Position numbers and translations under genes: made by a program. Shown here in pieces: positions 1-8,211 of a DNA stretch of 64,000 nt; position 1 is the first letter of the stretch; every line of letters starts with the position of its first letter. Source of the stretch: Acidobacteriota bacterium (lineage in GTDB: Bacteria > Acidobacteriota > Terriglobia > Acidiferrales > UBA7541); the NCBI GenBank assembly GCA_021324935.1, contig JAJPIE010000059.1, positions 18,095-82,094 of the forward strand, in the 5' to 3' direction. Under the pieces are notes generated by a model. That model had not been told where the DNA came from. It saw only the letters and a list, made by a program, of their open reading frames with translations, and did no database searches.

Positions 1-438
1 TCGAATATAATTGTCAGCACCCACGAGCGAACAGGGAAATACCTTCACGAAATCGGAGCCGGCTTTCCAGGCGGAGAGGACTTCGCCCGGCGTAAGGGCA
101 CCGGACAGCATGATGACATTTGGATTTTTCTTGACCACTTCGATGGTGTCCAGGTCGAGCGCGGGATTGCTGATGAATTGGGCGCCGGCGCGGATGCAGT
201 CCCTGGCGGTGTCCGGGTCGACGACGGTGCCGGCTCCGAGGATGACCTCGGGAACGTTCTTGGCGAGTTCGCGGATAACTTCGATGGCGCCGGGAACGGT
301 CATGGTGACTTCGACGATCGGGACACCGGCGTGGGCGACTTCTGCAACGGCAAAACGTGCGTCTTCAGCGGAGGAAGTGCGAATTACCGGAACGATTCCG
401 ACTTCTTCCACCCGGGCGCGCAAGTCTTCTTTCTTCAT
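1..438 (-). CDS. eda: KDPG/KHG aldolase, 3' end beyond window
   Basis: Read on the minus strand from ATG at 438; 146 codons lie in the window and the frame is still open at base 1, so the C-terminal third is missing. The family cleaves 2-keto-3-deoxy-6-phosphogluconate (and 4-hydroxy-2-oxoglutarate) to pyruvate plus an aldehyde in the Entner-Doudoroff route. The protein starts MKKEDLRARVEEVGIVPVIR and shows the class I aldolase landmarks: VEVTMT near residue 42, GAGTV near 70, and FVKVFP near 135, which holds the Schiff-base lysine. Family members are about 210 residues. It is divergent from the gene at 596. The assignment rests on these motifs only. Confidence 0.88.
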   Translation of the reverse strand, partial: MKKEDLRARVEEVGIVPVIRTSSAEDARFAVAEVAHAGVPIVEVTMTVPGAIEVIRELAKNVPEVILGAGTVVDPDTARDCIRAGAQFISNPALDLDTIEVVKKNPNVIMLSGALTPGEVLSAWKAGSDFVKVFPCSLVGADNYIR

Positions 439-595
439 GGCCGACCAGTTCTCCGCGCAGGAAACTCCCCCCGAATCGTGAGGAGAGCGAAAGTTTCCAC
501 TCGCATTATATGCGGAGGGAGAGGATTTTCCATCGTGGCCTGCAGAATCGCTCTTCGCGGGGCACGGTGGTAGACTCGGAAGAGGAGCGCAACAC

Positions 596-1027
596 ATGGC
601 TACTAAAAAACAGGTCAAGAAAGCGAAGCAGAGAGCAAAGCCTGCGCTCAAGGCAAAGCAGAAAGAGAAGAAAGCGAAAAAAGGGAAGAAAGCGAGCCCG
701 CGTCTGACGACTGCCGCCAAAAAGGCGGCCAAGCCGCGCGGCGCACGGACACGGACGCGCGGGCGGGCGAACGCGGCGGAACTTGTGGGATATCAGCCGC
801 GGGGGTTGGGAGCGCTGACGGCCGGGCAAGCCGGCGATACCCAAGGAATTTCGGCGGCACTTCGCGCGAATTCCGAAAGCGTGGAAGAACTGCTGGAAGA
901 GGGACAGACGTTTGAAGCCGAGGCGATTGCAGGAGTGGAAAACGCGCCCGACCCGGACGAATCGGAAGTGGTGACGCACGAAATTCCGGAAGACGACGTG
1001 CCGGAGGAATACCGCGAGCGGGAGTAA
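596..1027 (+). CDS. Lys/Arg-rich small protein with acidic C-terminus
   Basis: 143 residues, start ATG at 596 after an AGAGGAG-like site. Residues 1-55 are extremely rich in Lys, Ala and Arg, resembling histone H1-type or other nucleic-acid-binding tails. The rest is neutral to acidic and ends EEYRERE. No catalytic motif is visible. It lies 17 bp upstream of the phosphodiesterase gene in the same direction, so the two are probably co-transcribed. I do not recognise a family. The basic tail suggests DNA or RNA contact, but that is inference from composition only. Confidence 0.6.
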   Translation: MATKKQVKKAKQRAKPALKAKQKEKKAKKGKKASPRLTTAAKKAAKPRGARTRTRGRANAAELVGYQPRGLGALTAGQAGDTQGISAALRANSESVEELLEEGQTFEAEAIAGVENAPDPDESEVVTHEIPEDDVPEEYRERE

Positions 1028-1044
1028 TTTCGCGAGCGGAGAGA

Positions 1045-1506
1045 ATGCGGCTGGGGGTGATTTCCGACACGCATGGGCTTTTGCGCCCGGAAGCGCTGCG
1101 GGCGCTGCGAGGCGTGCAATTGATTGCGCATGCGGGAGATGTAGGCGACCCACAGATTCTGGCGCAACTGAAGGTGATCGCGCCGGTGATAGCGGTGCGC
1201 GGAAATGTGGACACGGAACAGTGGGCGCGGGAGTTGCCTGCAAGCATGGTGATTGAGGCGAATGGGGCTAGCCTATACATTTTGCACAATCTGCAGCATC
1301 TCGATGTGAAACCGGAGAGTTCGGGCTTCCACGCAGTGATCAGCGGGCATACGCACGAGCCGAAGCAATTTGAGAAGAATGGCGTATTGTACTTGAATCC
1401 GGGAAGCGCCGGCCCGCGGAGATTTCACCTGCCGGTGACGCTGGCGACGCTGGATCTAACTCGGAAGCCGCTGCGCGCGGAAATTGTGATGCTTCTTCCT
1501 GCCTAG
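1045..1506 (+). CDS. YfcE/MJ0936-family metallophosphoesterase
   Basis: 153 residues, start ATG 1045. It carries the metal-ligand blocks of calcineurin-like phosphoesterases in order: SDTHG (residues 7-11), HAGDVGD (about 29), RGNVD (about 52) and SGHTHEPK (about 96-103). It then has the LNPGS block typical of the YfcE/MJ0936 group, small two-metal cytoplasmic phosphodiesterases whose natural substrates are poorly known. Length fits the family. It follows the Lys-rich gene closely, so the pair is probably one operon. Enzyme class is secure; the substrate is not. Confidence 0.85.
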   Translation: MRLGVISDTHGLLRPEALRALRGVQLIAHAGDVGDPQILAQLKVIAPVIAVRGNVDTEQWARELPASMVIEANGASLYILHNLQHLDVKPESSGFHAVISGHTHEPKQFEKNGVLYLNPGSAGPRRFHLPVTLATLDLTRKPLRAEIVMLLPA

Positions 1507-1749
1507 ATTCGCCCAGCGATTGCCGATAATCCGAATGTGTGATGGAGCGACCGAATAGCGGGATTTGGCGCAGTCGAGGCTGAATGGCTCCCCTTGCTCG
1601 TTGTAATCTAAAGAAAAAACAAGAGATAGGCGCTCTTTGGGGTGGCGCTCGACTTGCAGAGTTACGGAGTTGGCCGGACGAGCACGGTGCTCGCAGCGCT
1701 TCAGCGCGGCACGAGGCGTGCCGCTGGCTTCGGCAAACAGGGGGAACTT

Positions 1750-2232
1750 ATGAGACCCTATCGAGACATTGCCACCCTGGCGGGTGCGCAAGTGGTTTGT
1801 TTCCTGCTCTTAAGTCATCTGGAGCCGGATTTTTTCCTGCTCCATTTCTATCAAACGATTATCTACATGGCCCTGCTGATCCTGCTCTTTTACATGGAAG
1901 ACCGTTGGGCCTACATGATCGGCATCCTGGCACCAGCGGCATGGCTGGTAATGGCGTTTGCGACCGGGCTGCTGGGAGGCGCGATCCGTCAGGTGGCGCA
2001 CATCGAAAATGGGGCTGCGATTTCTAACTTGGTGAGTGTGGTAGCCGGGGTGACTGCCGCACTGAGCGCGCTCATGATAGTGGCCTGCGCACGACATTGG
2101 AAGAGAGAATATCTGGGTCTTGGCAAGTCGTTAAGTACATTTGCCGTTAGCTTTGGAGTCGTGGCGGTTTATTACGCAATCCTGGTGGTCTGGTTCTGGC
2201 ACCTGATCCCGGTGGCGGCATCGGCCAAGTGA
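1750..2232 (+). CDS. Small integral membrane protein, unknown function
   Basis: 160 residues when started at ATG 1750 (MRPYRDIATLAG), which has a GGGGGAA site just upstream; the same frame is open from 1642 but that extension looks non-coding. About five hydrophobic segments are visible (near residues 10-25, 33-50, 55-80, 92-113 and 130-152), so it is a polytopic inner-membrane protein. It has no recognisable transporter or enzyme motif. It is followed at 2267 by a strong intrinsic terminator, so it probably ends its transcript. Upstream is the phosphodiesterase gene with a 243 bp gap. Confidence 0.6.
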   Translation: MRPYRDIATLAGAQVVCFLLLSHLEPDFFLLHFYQTIIYMALLILLFYMEDRWAYMIGILAPAAWLVMAFATGLLGGAIRQVAHIENGAAISNLVSVVAGVTAALSALMIVACARHWKREYLGLGKSLSTFAVSFGVVAVYYAILVVWFWHLIPVAASAK

Positions 2233-2266
2233 CGCGAACGAGCTTCCCTGAAGCCAGTCAGCGACC

Positions 2267-2308
2267 CCGGGGGCTGGGGAGTCCTTCTCCAGCCCCCGGT
2301 GACTTTTT
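2267..2308 (+). terminator. Intrinsic terminator after membrane protein gene
   Basis: A 14-bp GC-rich stem with one mismatch (arms 2267-2280 and 2286-2299, arm core CCGGGGGCTGG) and a 5-nt loop is followed by TGACTTTTT. It sits 34 bp after the stop at 2232. The rest of the 2233-2584 gap shows nothing else I can support. Confidence 0.8.
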
Positions 2309-2584
2309 GGGCGGCCGAATTCGCAGAGTGGCGGAAAATGAGAATTTCGGCAATCCGGGTAAATAGCTCTGGCGTACTGTAGAGCATGGATGTATTTTAG
2401 TACCGCTCAGCTATTGTCCTGGAAGCGTGCTGCCGGGCAGAATTATCCGCAGAAACAGCCGCGCCTGAGTTGTTTCCTGGAAGCAGAACACAGCCTTGGT
2501 TGCAGGGCTGCGTGGAAGTTTCACTCGAAATGATCCAGAGGCGTGGCCGGGCGGACCGATGATTTCCGCAGCGGGAAGGTCCCC

Positions 2585-2962
2585 ATGAGCGTCCTACATT
2601 TCCGATATCGCGAGCGCAGGCGCACATTGCGCGTGACGATGACCCTGCCGGTGATTGTGCATGGGGCCAACGAGCAGGGTGAGAAGTTTTGCCTTCGGTG
2701 CACGACGCGCTCGATCAACCAGCAGGGCGGGCAACTGGTGATGGACGAACCCTTGATTCCGGGACAGGACCTGCTGCTGGTGAATGAAAACACCAATCGG
2801 TCGATCGAGGCGCGGGTGGTCTACGCGAAGAAGGAACGCGACGGGCACTTTTACGTGGGAGTGGAGTTCACGAACACAGATTCGAATTTTTGGAAGATGA
2901 CGTTTCCGGTGCCGGGAGCGCGACCGCTGCGGCGGCCGTTGGGCTCGAAGGCGATGGCATAG
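2585..2962 (+). CDS. PilZ-domain protein, candidate c-di-GMP receptor
   Basis: 125 residues from ATG 2585, chosen because GGGAAGG lies 6-8 nt upstream; an in-frame GTG at 2543 has no comparable site. A basic N-terminal stretch (RYRERRR, residues 7-13) matches the RxxxR c-di-GMP-binding arm. A SINQQGG block (about 45-51) matches the [D/N]xSxxG motif in relaxed form, followed by a beta-rich region ending HFYVGVEF, typical of PilZ. It would be a cytoplasmic single-domain receptor. Diguanylate cyclases occur elsewhere in the window (11.7 and 60.5 kb). The relaxed second motif makes ligand binding uncertain. Confidence 0.7.
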   Translation: MSVLHFRYRERRRTLRVTMTLPVIVHGANEQGEKFCLRCTTRSINQQGGQLVMDEPLIPGQDLLLVNENTNRSIEARVVYAKKERDGHFYVGVEFTNTDSNFWKMTFPVPGARPLRRPLGSKAMA

Positions 2963-3003
2963 GCAGCGCTGCGGCCCAAAAATCTGCAAACCTGAACTAT
3001 TGG

Positions 3004-3036
3004 GCCACCCTACATGCAAGGTAGGGTGGCTTTTTT
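3004..3036 (+). terminator. Intrinsic terminator after PilZ gene
   Basis: Perfect 10-bp stem GCCACCCTAC / GTAGGGTGGC with loop ATGCAAG, followed by TTTTTT. Located 42 bp after the PilZ stop and just before the convergent YjbR gene. Confidence 0.92.
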
Positions 3037-3060
3037 GTTGCTTCCGGGCATTGCTTCCGT

Positions 3061-3492
3061 TCAGCGGTCTTTCCGGCGAGTGACCCTCTTTGAACTGCGC
3101 GGGCGCTTTTTTCTTTTTTGCGATTTTACGCGGCTACCGCTCTTGCCAGCCGCGAGGGCGCGGCGCGTCTTTTCCGGAAGCTTGTCCAAGACCATGTCGT
3201 AGGATTTCCGTAGGAGATGTTCCAGCTCGGGGATGGATAGGGCTTCGCGGGATTCCAGGCCGATCCATTTGGCGCGGGCGAGGTAGGGGGCGGGGATGAT
3301 GCCGGGACGCTCCGTGAGTTCGGCGAAAGTCTCCGGGTTGGCTTTGAGAGTCAGCCAAACGGGAGAAGGCTCGAGTGAAGTGATTGCGAACATCTTTCCG
3401 CCGATTTTAAAAAGCAGGTGGTCGCCCCACTGGATCTGTTCGGTCGCGCCGGGAAATGAAAGGCAAAACTTGCGGAGTTGATCGATGTGCAT
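3061..3492 (-). CDS. MmcQ/YjbR-family protein with basic C-terminal tail
   Basis: 143 residues on the minus strand from ATG 3492, preceded by CGGAGG; the frame is open further upstream to 3846, but that part lacks coding character. The N-terminal 105 residues match the YjbR/MmcQ fold: MHIDQLRKFCLSFPGATE, then GGKMFAI, and a WIGLES block near 92. The family has a double-wing DNA-binding-like fold of unknown cellular role. The last 30 residues are almost all Lys, Arg and Ser, a possible nucleic-acid-binding extension. It is convergent with the PilZ gene and divergent from the cupin gene. Confidence 0.8.
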   Translation of the reverse strand: MHIDQLRKFCLSFPGATEQIQWGDHLLFKIGGKMFAITSLEPSPVWLTLKANPETFAELTERPGIIPAPYLARAKWIGLESREALSIPELEHLLRKSYDMVLDKLPEKTRRALAAGKSGSRVKSQKRKKRPRSSKRVTRRKDR

Positions 3493-3633
3493 GGGGACGA
3501 TGCCTCCGGTGATTTCCCACCGCGCCAGGGATGTCCGACACGGTGGAGCAGAGAGGCAAGTGTACACGGGGAATGGGGGCAGCAAAACGGCGCGGGTGGT
3601 GGCATGGTTATTGCGTGGACGAAAGGAGGGCAC

Positions 3634-4044
3634 ATGCGAAGGGCAATCGCGATGGTGTTGGGCGGTGCGGGGTTGTGCTCCGTACTCGGGGTAAGTGCGC
3701 GACAAGGCGTCGAGACAAGAGGACCAATGACATTTGTCCTGGAATGCCCGGGCGGGGACTGTCCACTTCTGAAAGGCGCGCCGCAGACGAGCGGGATGCG
3801 CGCGGGTTCGGTGAAGCTGAAACCGGGAGAGAGCGTGGGGTGGCACTCAACGAATCAGAACGAAGAAGCCCTGGTAATTTTGCATGGCAGCGGAGTGGCG
3901 AACATCGAAGGAGGCGCAGATATAGCGCTTCACGAAAAGATGATGGCGTATATTCCGCCGGGCACGCGGCACAATGTGACGAATAGGGGAAACGGGGTGA
4001 TGGAGTACGTATGGGTGGTGGCGCCTGTCGGCGGGCAGCGATGA
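3634..4044 (+). CDS. Exported cupin-fold protein
   Basis: 136 residues from ATG 3634, preceded by an excellent AAAGGAGGG site; the open frame upstream to 3478 is ignored. Residues 1-25 form a signal peptide (MRRAIAMVLGGAGLCSVLG, cleavage near VSA). The remainder is one cupin_2 barrel. Motif 1 reads GWHSTNQNEEALVIL and motif 2 reads PPGTRHNVTN, so several usual metal ligands (two His and a Glu) are present. No substrate can be deduced. It is divergent from the YjbR gene with about 140 bp of shared promoter space. Confidence 0.78.
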   Translation: MRRAIAMVLGGAGLCSVLGVSARQGVETRGPMTFVLECPGGDCPLLKGAPQTSGMRAGSVKLKPGESVGWHSTNQNEEALVILHGSGVANIEGGADIALHEKMMAYIPPGTRHNVTNRGNGVMEYVWVVAPVGGQR

Positions 4045-4144
4045 GTTTTTGATTCCTTGAATCGAAGAGTACAGCTGGGGATGGTTATGCTGTCAAAGGG
4101 ACAGCAGAGAGTGGCAGAAAGCCGCACCATATCCCGTGGGACGG

Positions 4145-5755
4145 CTAGTCGGCGGCGTAGCGGCGGAAGAAAGAGTCGGGCTTCCACTGCGGACGGGAGG
4201 CGAGATTGGCCGTGGCGATAAGCAAGCGACGGGTGAACTCCTCGTAGGTGGCCGCGGATTGGAGATCTACGGGTTGGTTCACGTCGTCCGAAGGGGCGTG
4301 ATAACGGTAGGTGAGCCAGTCTTTGAAGACCTTTTGCTCCGGGGAGCCGAGATCGAAGCCCACATCGATTTTCACGGCGGGGATGCCCTGCTTGATGAAA
4401 CTGTATTGATCGCTGCGAATGAAAGCGTTGCGGAGTGGTTCGGGATCGGGAATCGGCTTGATGCCCATGCTTTCGGCGATTTTGGCGGCTTCGGCGCCAA
4501 GGTCCGATTCATCCAAACCTAAAATCTTAAGCTCCTTCAGCGGCACGATGGGCAGAAACATATCCATATTGATGTCGGCAACGATGGATTTGCGCGGCAC
4601 GGTGGGATGCGCGGCGAAAAATTTCGAGCCGAGCAGGCCCTTTTCTTCCGCGGTGACCAGAAGAAAAAGAACGGAGCGCTTCAGCTTTTCGGGATGCGCT
4701 TTCAGGCTGGCGGCGATGTCCATCACAGCGGCGGTGCCGGAACCGTCGTCCATTGCGCCATTGTAGATTTTGTCGCCGTTGATGGGAGCGCCGATGCCGA
4801 CGTGATCGATGTGAGCGGAGAGGACGACAAACTCGTCCTTTAGCACTGGATCGGAGCCGGGAAGTTTGCCGACAAGGTTGGCGGATTCGACCTGAGTGGT
4901 GTGCACCGTGGCTTCCGCTTTCAAGGAAGCGGCAAGCGGGAAACGCGGAAGCGGTTTGCGATCCTTTCCGAGGGCCGCGATTTCGGCGAAGGTGTGGCCG
5001 GAACCGGCGAACAGGCCTTCCGCGGACGCAGGATTGAAGATTACGCCGACTTGCAGGCCGGGAGTTTCGTTGAATGCTTCGCCGGCGAGATCCATCGAAG
5101 GATGGTCGCGGTTGATGGAGATGCGCGACCAAGGGATATCCATGGAGGCGGGATTCAGGATGGCGACGATGCCGAGGACGCCGGCGGCGCGCAGGGATTT
5201 CCAGCGCTCCGCGGGTGTCTGGTAGTGAGAGGCGAGAGCTGTGGGGATGTCCGACGGGGAGCCGGCGAGGTAGACGACAATCTTGCCTTTCAGGTCGAGA
5301 CCAGCAAGTTCATCGAGGTTCATTTCCGGGATCGTCAAGCCGTAGCCGACGAAGACAAGGGGAGCGGCGAGCTTGACGGATTGGTGGGTATAGCGCGAGC
5401 TGAAGAAGGCGTCGTCGGCGAAGGAGAGGGGTTTGGATTCGCTGCCATTGATCAAGGCGAGGGAGGATTTTTCTTCGTCGAGTTGATACTGATTGAAAGA
5501 TATCGGCTGGTAGAAGCCGTTGGCGCCAGCGGGTTCGAGGCCTGCTTTTTGAAACTGCTCGACGGCGTAAGCCTGGGCCTTCTTGAGGCCTTCGCTGCCC
5601 GTGTCACGGCCTTCCAGCGAATCATCGGCGAGAAATTTGATGTGGGACCACCAGGTCTCCCCATCGAAATGAGCTGAGGAGTTTTGCTGCGCGAAGGCGA
5701 TACCGGGCAACGAGGAAAGGAGGAGAAAACTCAGAAATTTGTTCACAGGGTTCAC
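4145..5755 (-). CDS. Secreted M28-family metallopeptidase
   Basis: 536 residues from ATG 5755. A signal peptide ends near residue 22 (FLSFLLLSSLPGIAFA). A PA-like protease-associated insert occupies roughly residues 130-290, then the M28 di-zinc aminopeptidase domain. Zinc ligands and catalytic residues are visible: SAHIDHVG (His), MDDGSGT (bridging Asp), TAEEKGLLGS (catalytic Glu and ligand), NMDMF (Asp) and YHAPSDD (His). The family removes N-terminal residues from peptides outside the cytoplasm. It stands alone, with the exported DUF4440-like gene 146 bp upstream in the same direction. Confidence 0.9.
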   Translation of the reverse strand: MNPVNKFLSFLLLSSLPGIAFAQQNSSAHFDGETWWSHIKFLADDSLEGRDTGSEGLKKAQAYAVEQFQKAGLEPAGANGFYQPISFNQYQLDEEKSSLALINGSESKPLSFADDAFFSSRYTHQSVKLAAPLVFVGYGLTIPEMNLDELAGLDLKGKIVVYLAGSPSDIPTALASHYQTPAERWKSLRAAGVLGIVAILNPASMDIPWSRISINRDHPSMDLAGEAFNETPGLQVGVIFNPASAEGLFAGSGHTFAEIAALGKDRKPLPRFPLAASLKAEATVHTTQVESANLVGKLPGSDPVLKDEFVVLSAHIDHVGIGAPINGDKIYNGAMDDGSGTAAVMDIAASLKAHPEKLKRSVLFLLVTAEEKGLLGSKFFAAHPTVPRKSIVADINMDMFLPIVPLKELKILGLDESDLGAEAAKIAESMGIKPIPDPEPLRNAFIRSDQYSFIKQGIPAVKIDVGFDLGSPEQKVFKDWLTYRYHAPSDDVNQPVDLQSAATYEEFTRRLLIATANLASRPQWKPDSFFRRYAAD

Positions 5756-5900
5756 CCCAGGAGCGATTTGGAGCGAAACGAGAATAGCAGGGAACGCGGC
5801 GGCGCGTCACGGGGCGCGCCAAAAAAGTGTCGGGCCAACGTGCTCCAGGGCGCGCAGGTAAGAGTGGGTGTGCAGGGGCAAATCCCACGCGCATTGACGC

Positions 5901-6353
5901 CTAGTGAGACTGGATGAGCGTGGCCTGGGCGGAGACGCATTGCCAGGAGCCGTTGATTTTGGCCCAAGTGTCGACGTAGCGGCCGCGGAGTTGAATGGTT
6001 TTGCCACCTTTGTTCCAGCGCCCGCGAAAGATGCCGGTGACAACAGCGAAATTCCCGTAAGAGCGCACAGTGAGTTCTTCGCTAGCGAGCTGGTCGGGAG
6101 AGGAACTATCGTTTTTCAGATAGTTGAGGAACTGATCGCGCGTTTTGAGGGAACCGTCGTAGTCCACATAGATCATGGTGGGCGCAAAAATATGAGAGAG
6201 GGCGGTGACGTCCTTGCTCTGTTCGGCGCGATTCCAGAGATTTTCGAGAGCGAGAATTTTGCCTTCGTCTTCGCTCGCCGGGGCTTTTTCCTGGGCGAGC
6301 ACCACACAAGCGCCGGCGATCAGTATAAAACCGAGGAGATACCGCTTCCGCAT
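5901..6353 (-). CDS. Exported SnoaL/DUF4440-like (NTF2-fold) protein
   Basis: 150 residues from ATG 6353, preceded by GGAGG; upstream in-frame sequence is disregarded. A signal peptide (MRKRYLLGFILIAGACVVLAQ) is followed by a single NTF2-like domain: a helical first part (LENLWNRAEQSKDVTALSHI), the FAPTMIYVDYDG strand and a beta sheet ending GSWQCVSAQATLI. DUF4440/SnoaL-like proteins are small dimeric proteins, often of unknown role. No catalytic residues can be assigned. It lies upstream of the M28 peptidase gene in the same direction. Confidence 0.75.
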   Translation of the reverse strand: MRKRYLLGFILIAGACVVLAQEKAPASEDEGKILALENLWNRAEQSKDVTALSHIFAPTMIYVDYDGSLKTRDQFLNYLKNDSSSPDQLASEELTVRSYGNFAVVTGIFRGRWNKGGKTIQLRGRYVDTWAKINGSWQCVSAQATLIQSH

Positions 6354-6508
6354 GAGAGCCTCCGTAAGGGAAGAATGATTCGATATGGATAGTAGCCGGA
6401 CGAAGGAATTCGAAGCGCAGCACAACAGAGGCTCGTAATTCAAACAGTTAACCATTCGATGGAACGCCTGGAGTGAAATGACGGGTGAAGGGGTCGACGG
6501 CTGCCCGC

Positions 6509-7006
6509 TTAATTTCCCTTGTCGTAAGGAAGGCCTTTGCCGGCCCAATCGGTGGCGAAGTCGTTCGGAAGGAGAAGCACACGGACCTTATGGAAGCCGA
6601 GGTCGCGTAGGGTGGCGAAGGCGGGGCGGATGTTGGGGCAGTGGTCCATCGGGCAGCAACCGCAATAAATCACGAGATTGCTAGCGCGGGAGAGCGAGGA
6701 GACCCAGGCGGTGAATTCTTTCAAGCCGTCTTCCCTGCCGGTGGTGCCGTGAAATTGAGCGCCCTTGATATGGCCGGCGGAGTAGAGGCGCCCAAAGCCG
6801 ACAAAAATCACCATCGGGGCGGTTTTTGGATTCTCGAGTTCTTTCACCAACGCGGCGGGCTCTACGGTTTGGTCCGCAGTCCAGGGATCCGTGCCGGCAT
6901 GAATGGAGTCCGCACAGAGGAATATCAGAACGGATGCGAGGGCGAGAAGAGCGGCAACACCGGTGAAACGCAACACATAATTGGAATGCAAGGAAAAGAC
7001 CTCCAT
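6509..7006 (-). CDS. Exported rhodanese-like protein
   Basis: 165 residues from ATG 7006; an in-frame GTG at 7051 would add 15 residues and neither start has a strong ribosome site. A signal anchor (residues about 13-36, ending ADSIHA) precedes a rhodanese domain with VIFVGFGRLYSAGHIKGAQ and an active-site segment LVIYCGCCPMDHCPNIRPA. The catalytic cysteine is expected to be the first in CGCC. The Cys-rich loop CGCCPMDHC is longer than the classic six-residue rhodanese loop and could also bind metal or form disulfides. Periplasmic sulfur transfer or thiol chemistry is likely; the substrate is unknown. Confidence 0.8.
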   Translation of the reverse strand: MEVFSLHSNYVLRFTGVAALLALASVLIFLCADSIHAGTDPWTADQTVEPAALVKELENPKTAPMVIFVGFGRLYSAGHIKGAQFHGTTGREDGLKEFTAWVSSLSRASNLVIYCGCCPMDHCPNIRPAFATLRDLGFHKVRVLLLPNDFATDWAGKGLPYDKGN

Positions 7007-7245
7007 CCTGTCTGCCACGCCGGCCCCGTTTTCGTGCGCGAAGCGATTCACCTGGAAGCGCCCAAGCGCATAAAGCAGAGCGACTTTGCGTAACCTTCAC
7101 AATAGATCAGCGGATCGGCGTTTTCCAGTGCAAAGCGTGCGGCCGCGCCGAGGACGGAAACAACGATTGGAGCGGAAATAGAACGCGATTGAGAGTTCCC
7201 CGGATGCTCCCGCCGGATGGCGGGGAAACGGGCGGAGCAAATTCC

Positions 7246-8211
7246 TTACTTTTGCTGGCTGGCGCGAGTGCGCTGGAGCTTGACGGCGGTGGAGCGCAGG
7301 GTTTCCGGCACGTTTTTGTTCATGGTGAGTTTTTTCAGATCCACGGGATTCAAGAGCGGAAGCATGTGCAGGGTGACGTCGAGCGGAGTTTTGGGATTGT
7401 TGATGAGATTGCGCACGACGACGTAATTCTTGCGGAAATTGCGATTGCCGGCCATGAGGCGCAGGATTTCATCGGTGAGATTGGCCATGGAAGCGAACGC
7501 TTCAACCTCCTGATCGGTAAGGCGGGGAGACTGGAGAACGGAGCGCTGGACGACCTTGTTGGAGTCGCGGATGAGAGTGCGGCGAACTTCGCTGCTGCCT
7601 TTCATGGCGTATTGGACGCGCTGCGCGACGGTCATGCGGCTGATCTGCTGGAGCAAGGTCATGCGCTTGGCGGGGTCCGGTTCGGCTTCGGCGGCGGCAT
7701 CGGCGAGATGGCCTTCGTCGATGGCGGTGCTGCGGAAATTCTCGAGGATTTTTTTCTGCTCGGGTGTGACAAAAGCGGAGTTCTCCAGGAGCAGGGCCAG
7801 TTGCGGGTGGGCGGTTACACGGTCGAGTTCTTCGAGAAGATGCTGAACGACGGCGGGGGAAAAATACGGAACCATCGGGACCAGGCACTCGGGCGGACAA
7901 TTCTTGTTCTTGGCCATGGCCTCGGCGAGGCCGGGTGTGCGCTGCGGCCTTTTGGCGATGTAGCTGAAGAGGGCGGGTGCGGCGCTTTCACGCTTCGCAG
8001 CTTCCACGAAAACTTCGGGCGCAACGGAGAGGAGGGCCTCCTGCGCGCGAGTATGAATCATCTCATCAGGATCTTCGGCAAGGACGCAGAGAATTTCGGC
8101 GCGATCAGCGGGAGGCAAGTGAGCGCCGGTGGTGCACACGGCGATTTTCCGTTCCCGCGGAGCGCGGCCGTGGCGCAAATCTTCTAAAACTTCAGGGCTG
8201 AGGGTTTCCAC
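7246..8211 (-). CDS. Alpha-helical HEAT/LRV-like repeat protein, unknown role
   Basis: 321 residues from ATG 8211, no signal peptide. It is composed of short helical pairs with recurring patterns such as ILCVLAEDPDEMIHTRAQEAL and SSEVRRTLIRDSNKVVQRSVL, like leucine-rich variant or HEAT repeats and DUF2336-like proteins. Its start overlaps the end of the RodZ-like gene by 20 bp, so it is translated from the same message as the second gene. Such solenoids usually bind proteins. I cannot name a partner beyond the overlapping RodZ-like membrane protein. Confidence 0.65.
   Translation of the reverse strand: METLSPEVLEDLRHGRAPRERKIAVCTTGAHLPPADRAEILCVLAEDPDEMIHTRAQEALLSVAPEVFVEAAKRESAAPALFSYIAKRPQRTPGLAEAMAKNKNCPPECLVPMVPYFSPAVVQHLLEELDRVTAHPQLALLLENSAFVTPEQKKILENFRSTAIDEGHLADAAAEAEPDPAKRMTLLQQISRMTVAQRVQYAMKGSSEVRRTLIRDSNKVVQRSVLQSPRLTDQEVEAFASMANLTDEILRLMAGNRNFRKNYVVVRNLINNPKTPLDVTLHMLPLLNPVDLKKLTMNKNVPETLRSTAVKLQRTRASQQK

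Noticed and set aside
4901..5677. 258-codon plus-strand open frame inside the M28 peptidase gene
   Set aside because: Antisense shadow of a gene with all catalytic residues in place.
7189..8187. 332-codon plus-strand open frame over the HEAT-like gene
   Set aside because: The minus-strand product has a regular helical-repeat pattern and a coupled upstream neighbour; the plus frame is Gly-rich and featureless.
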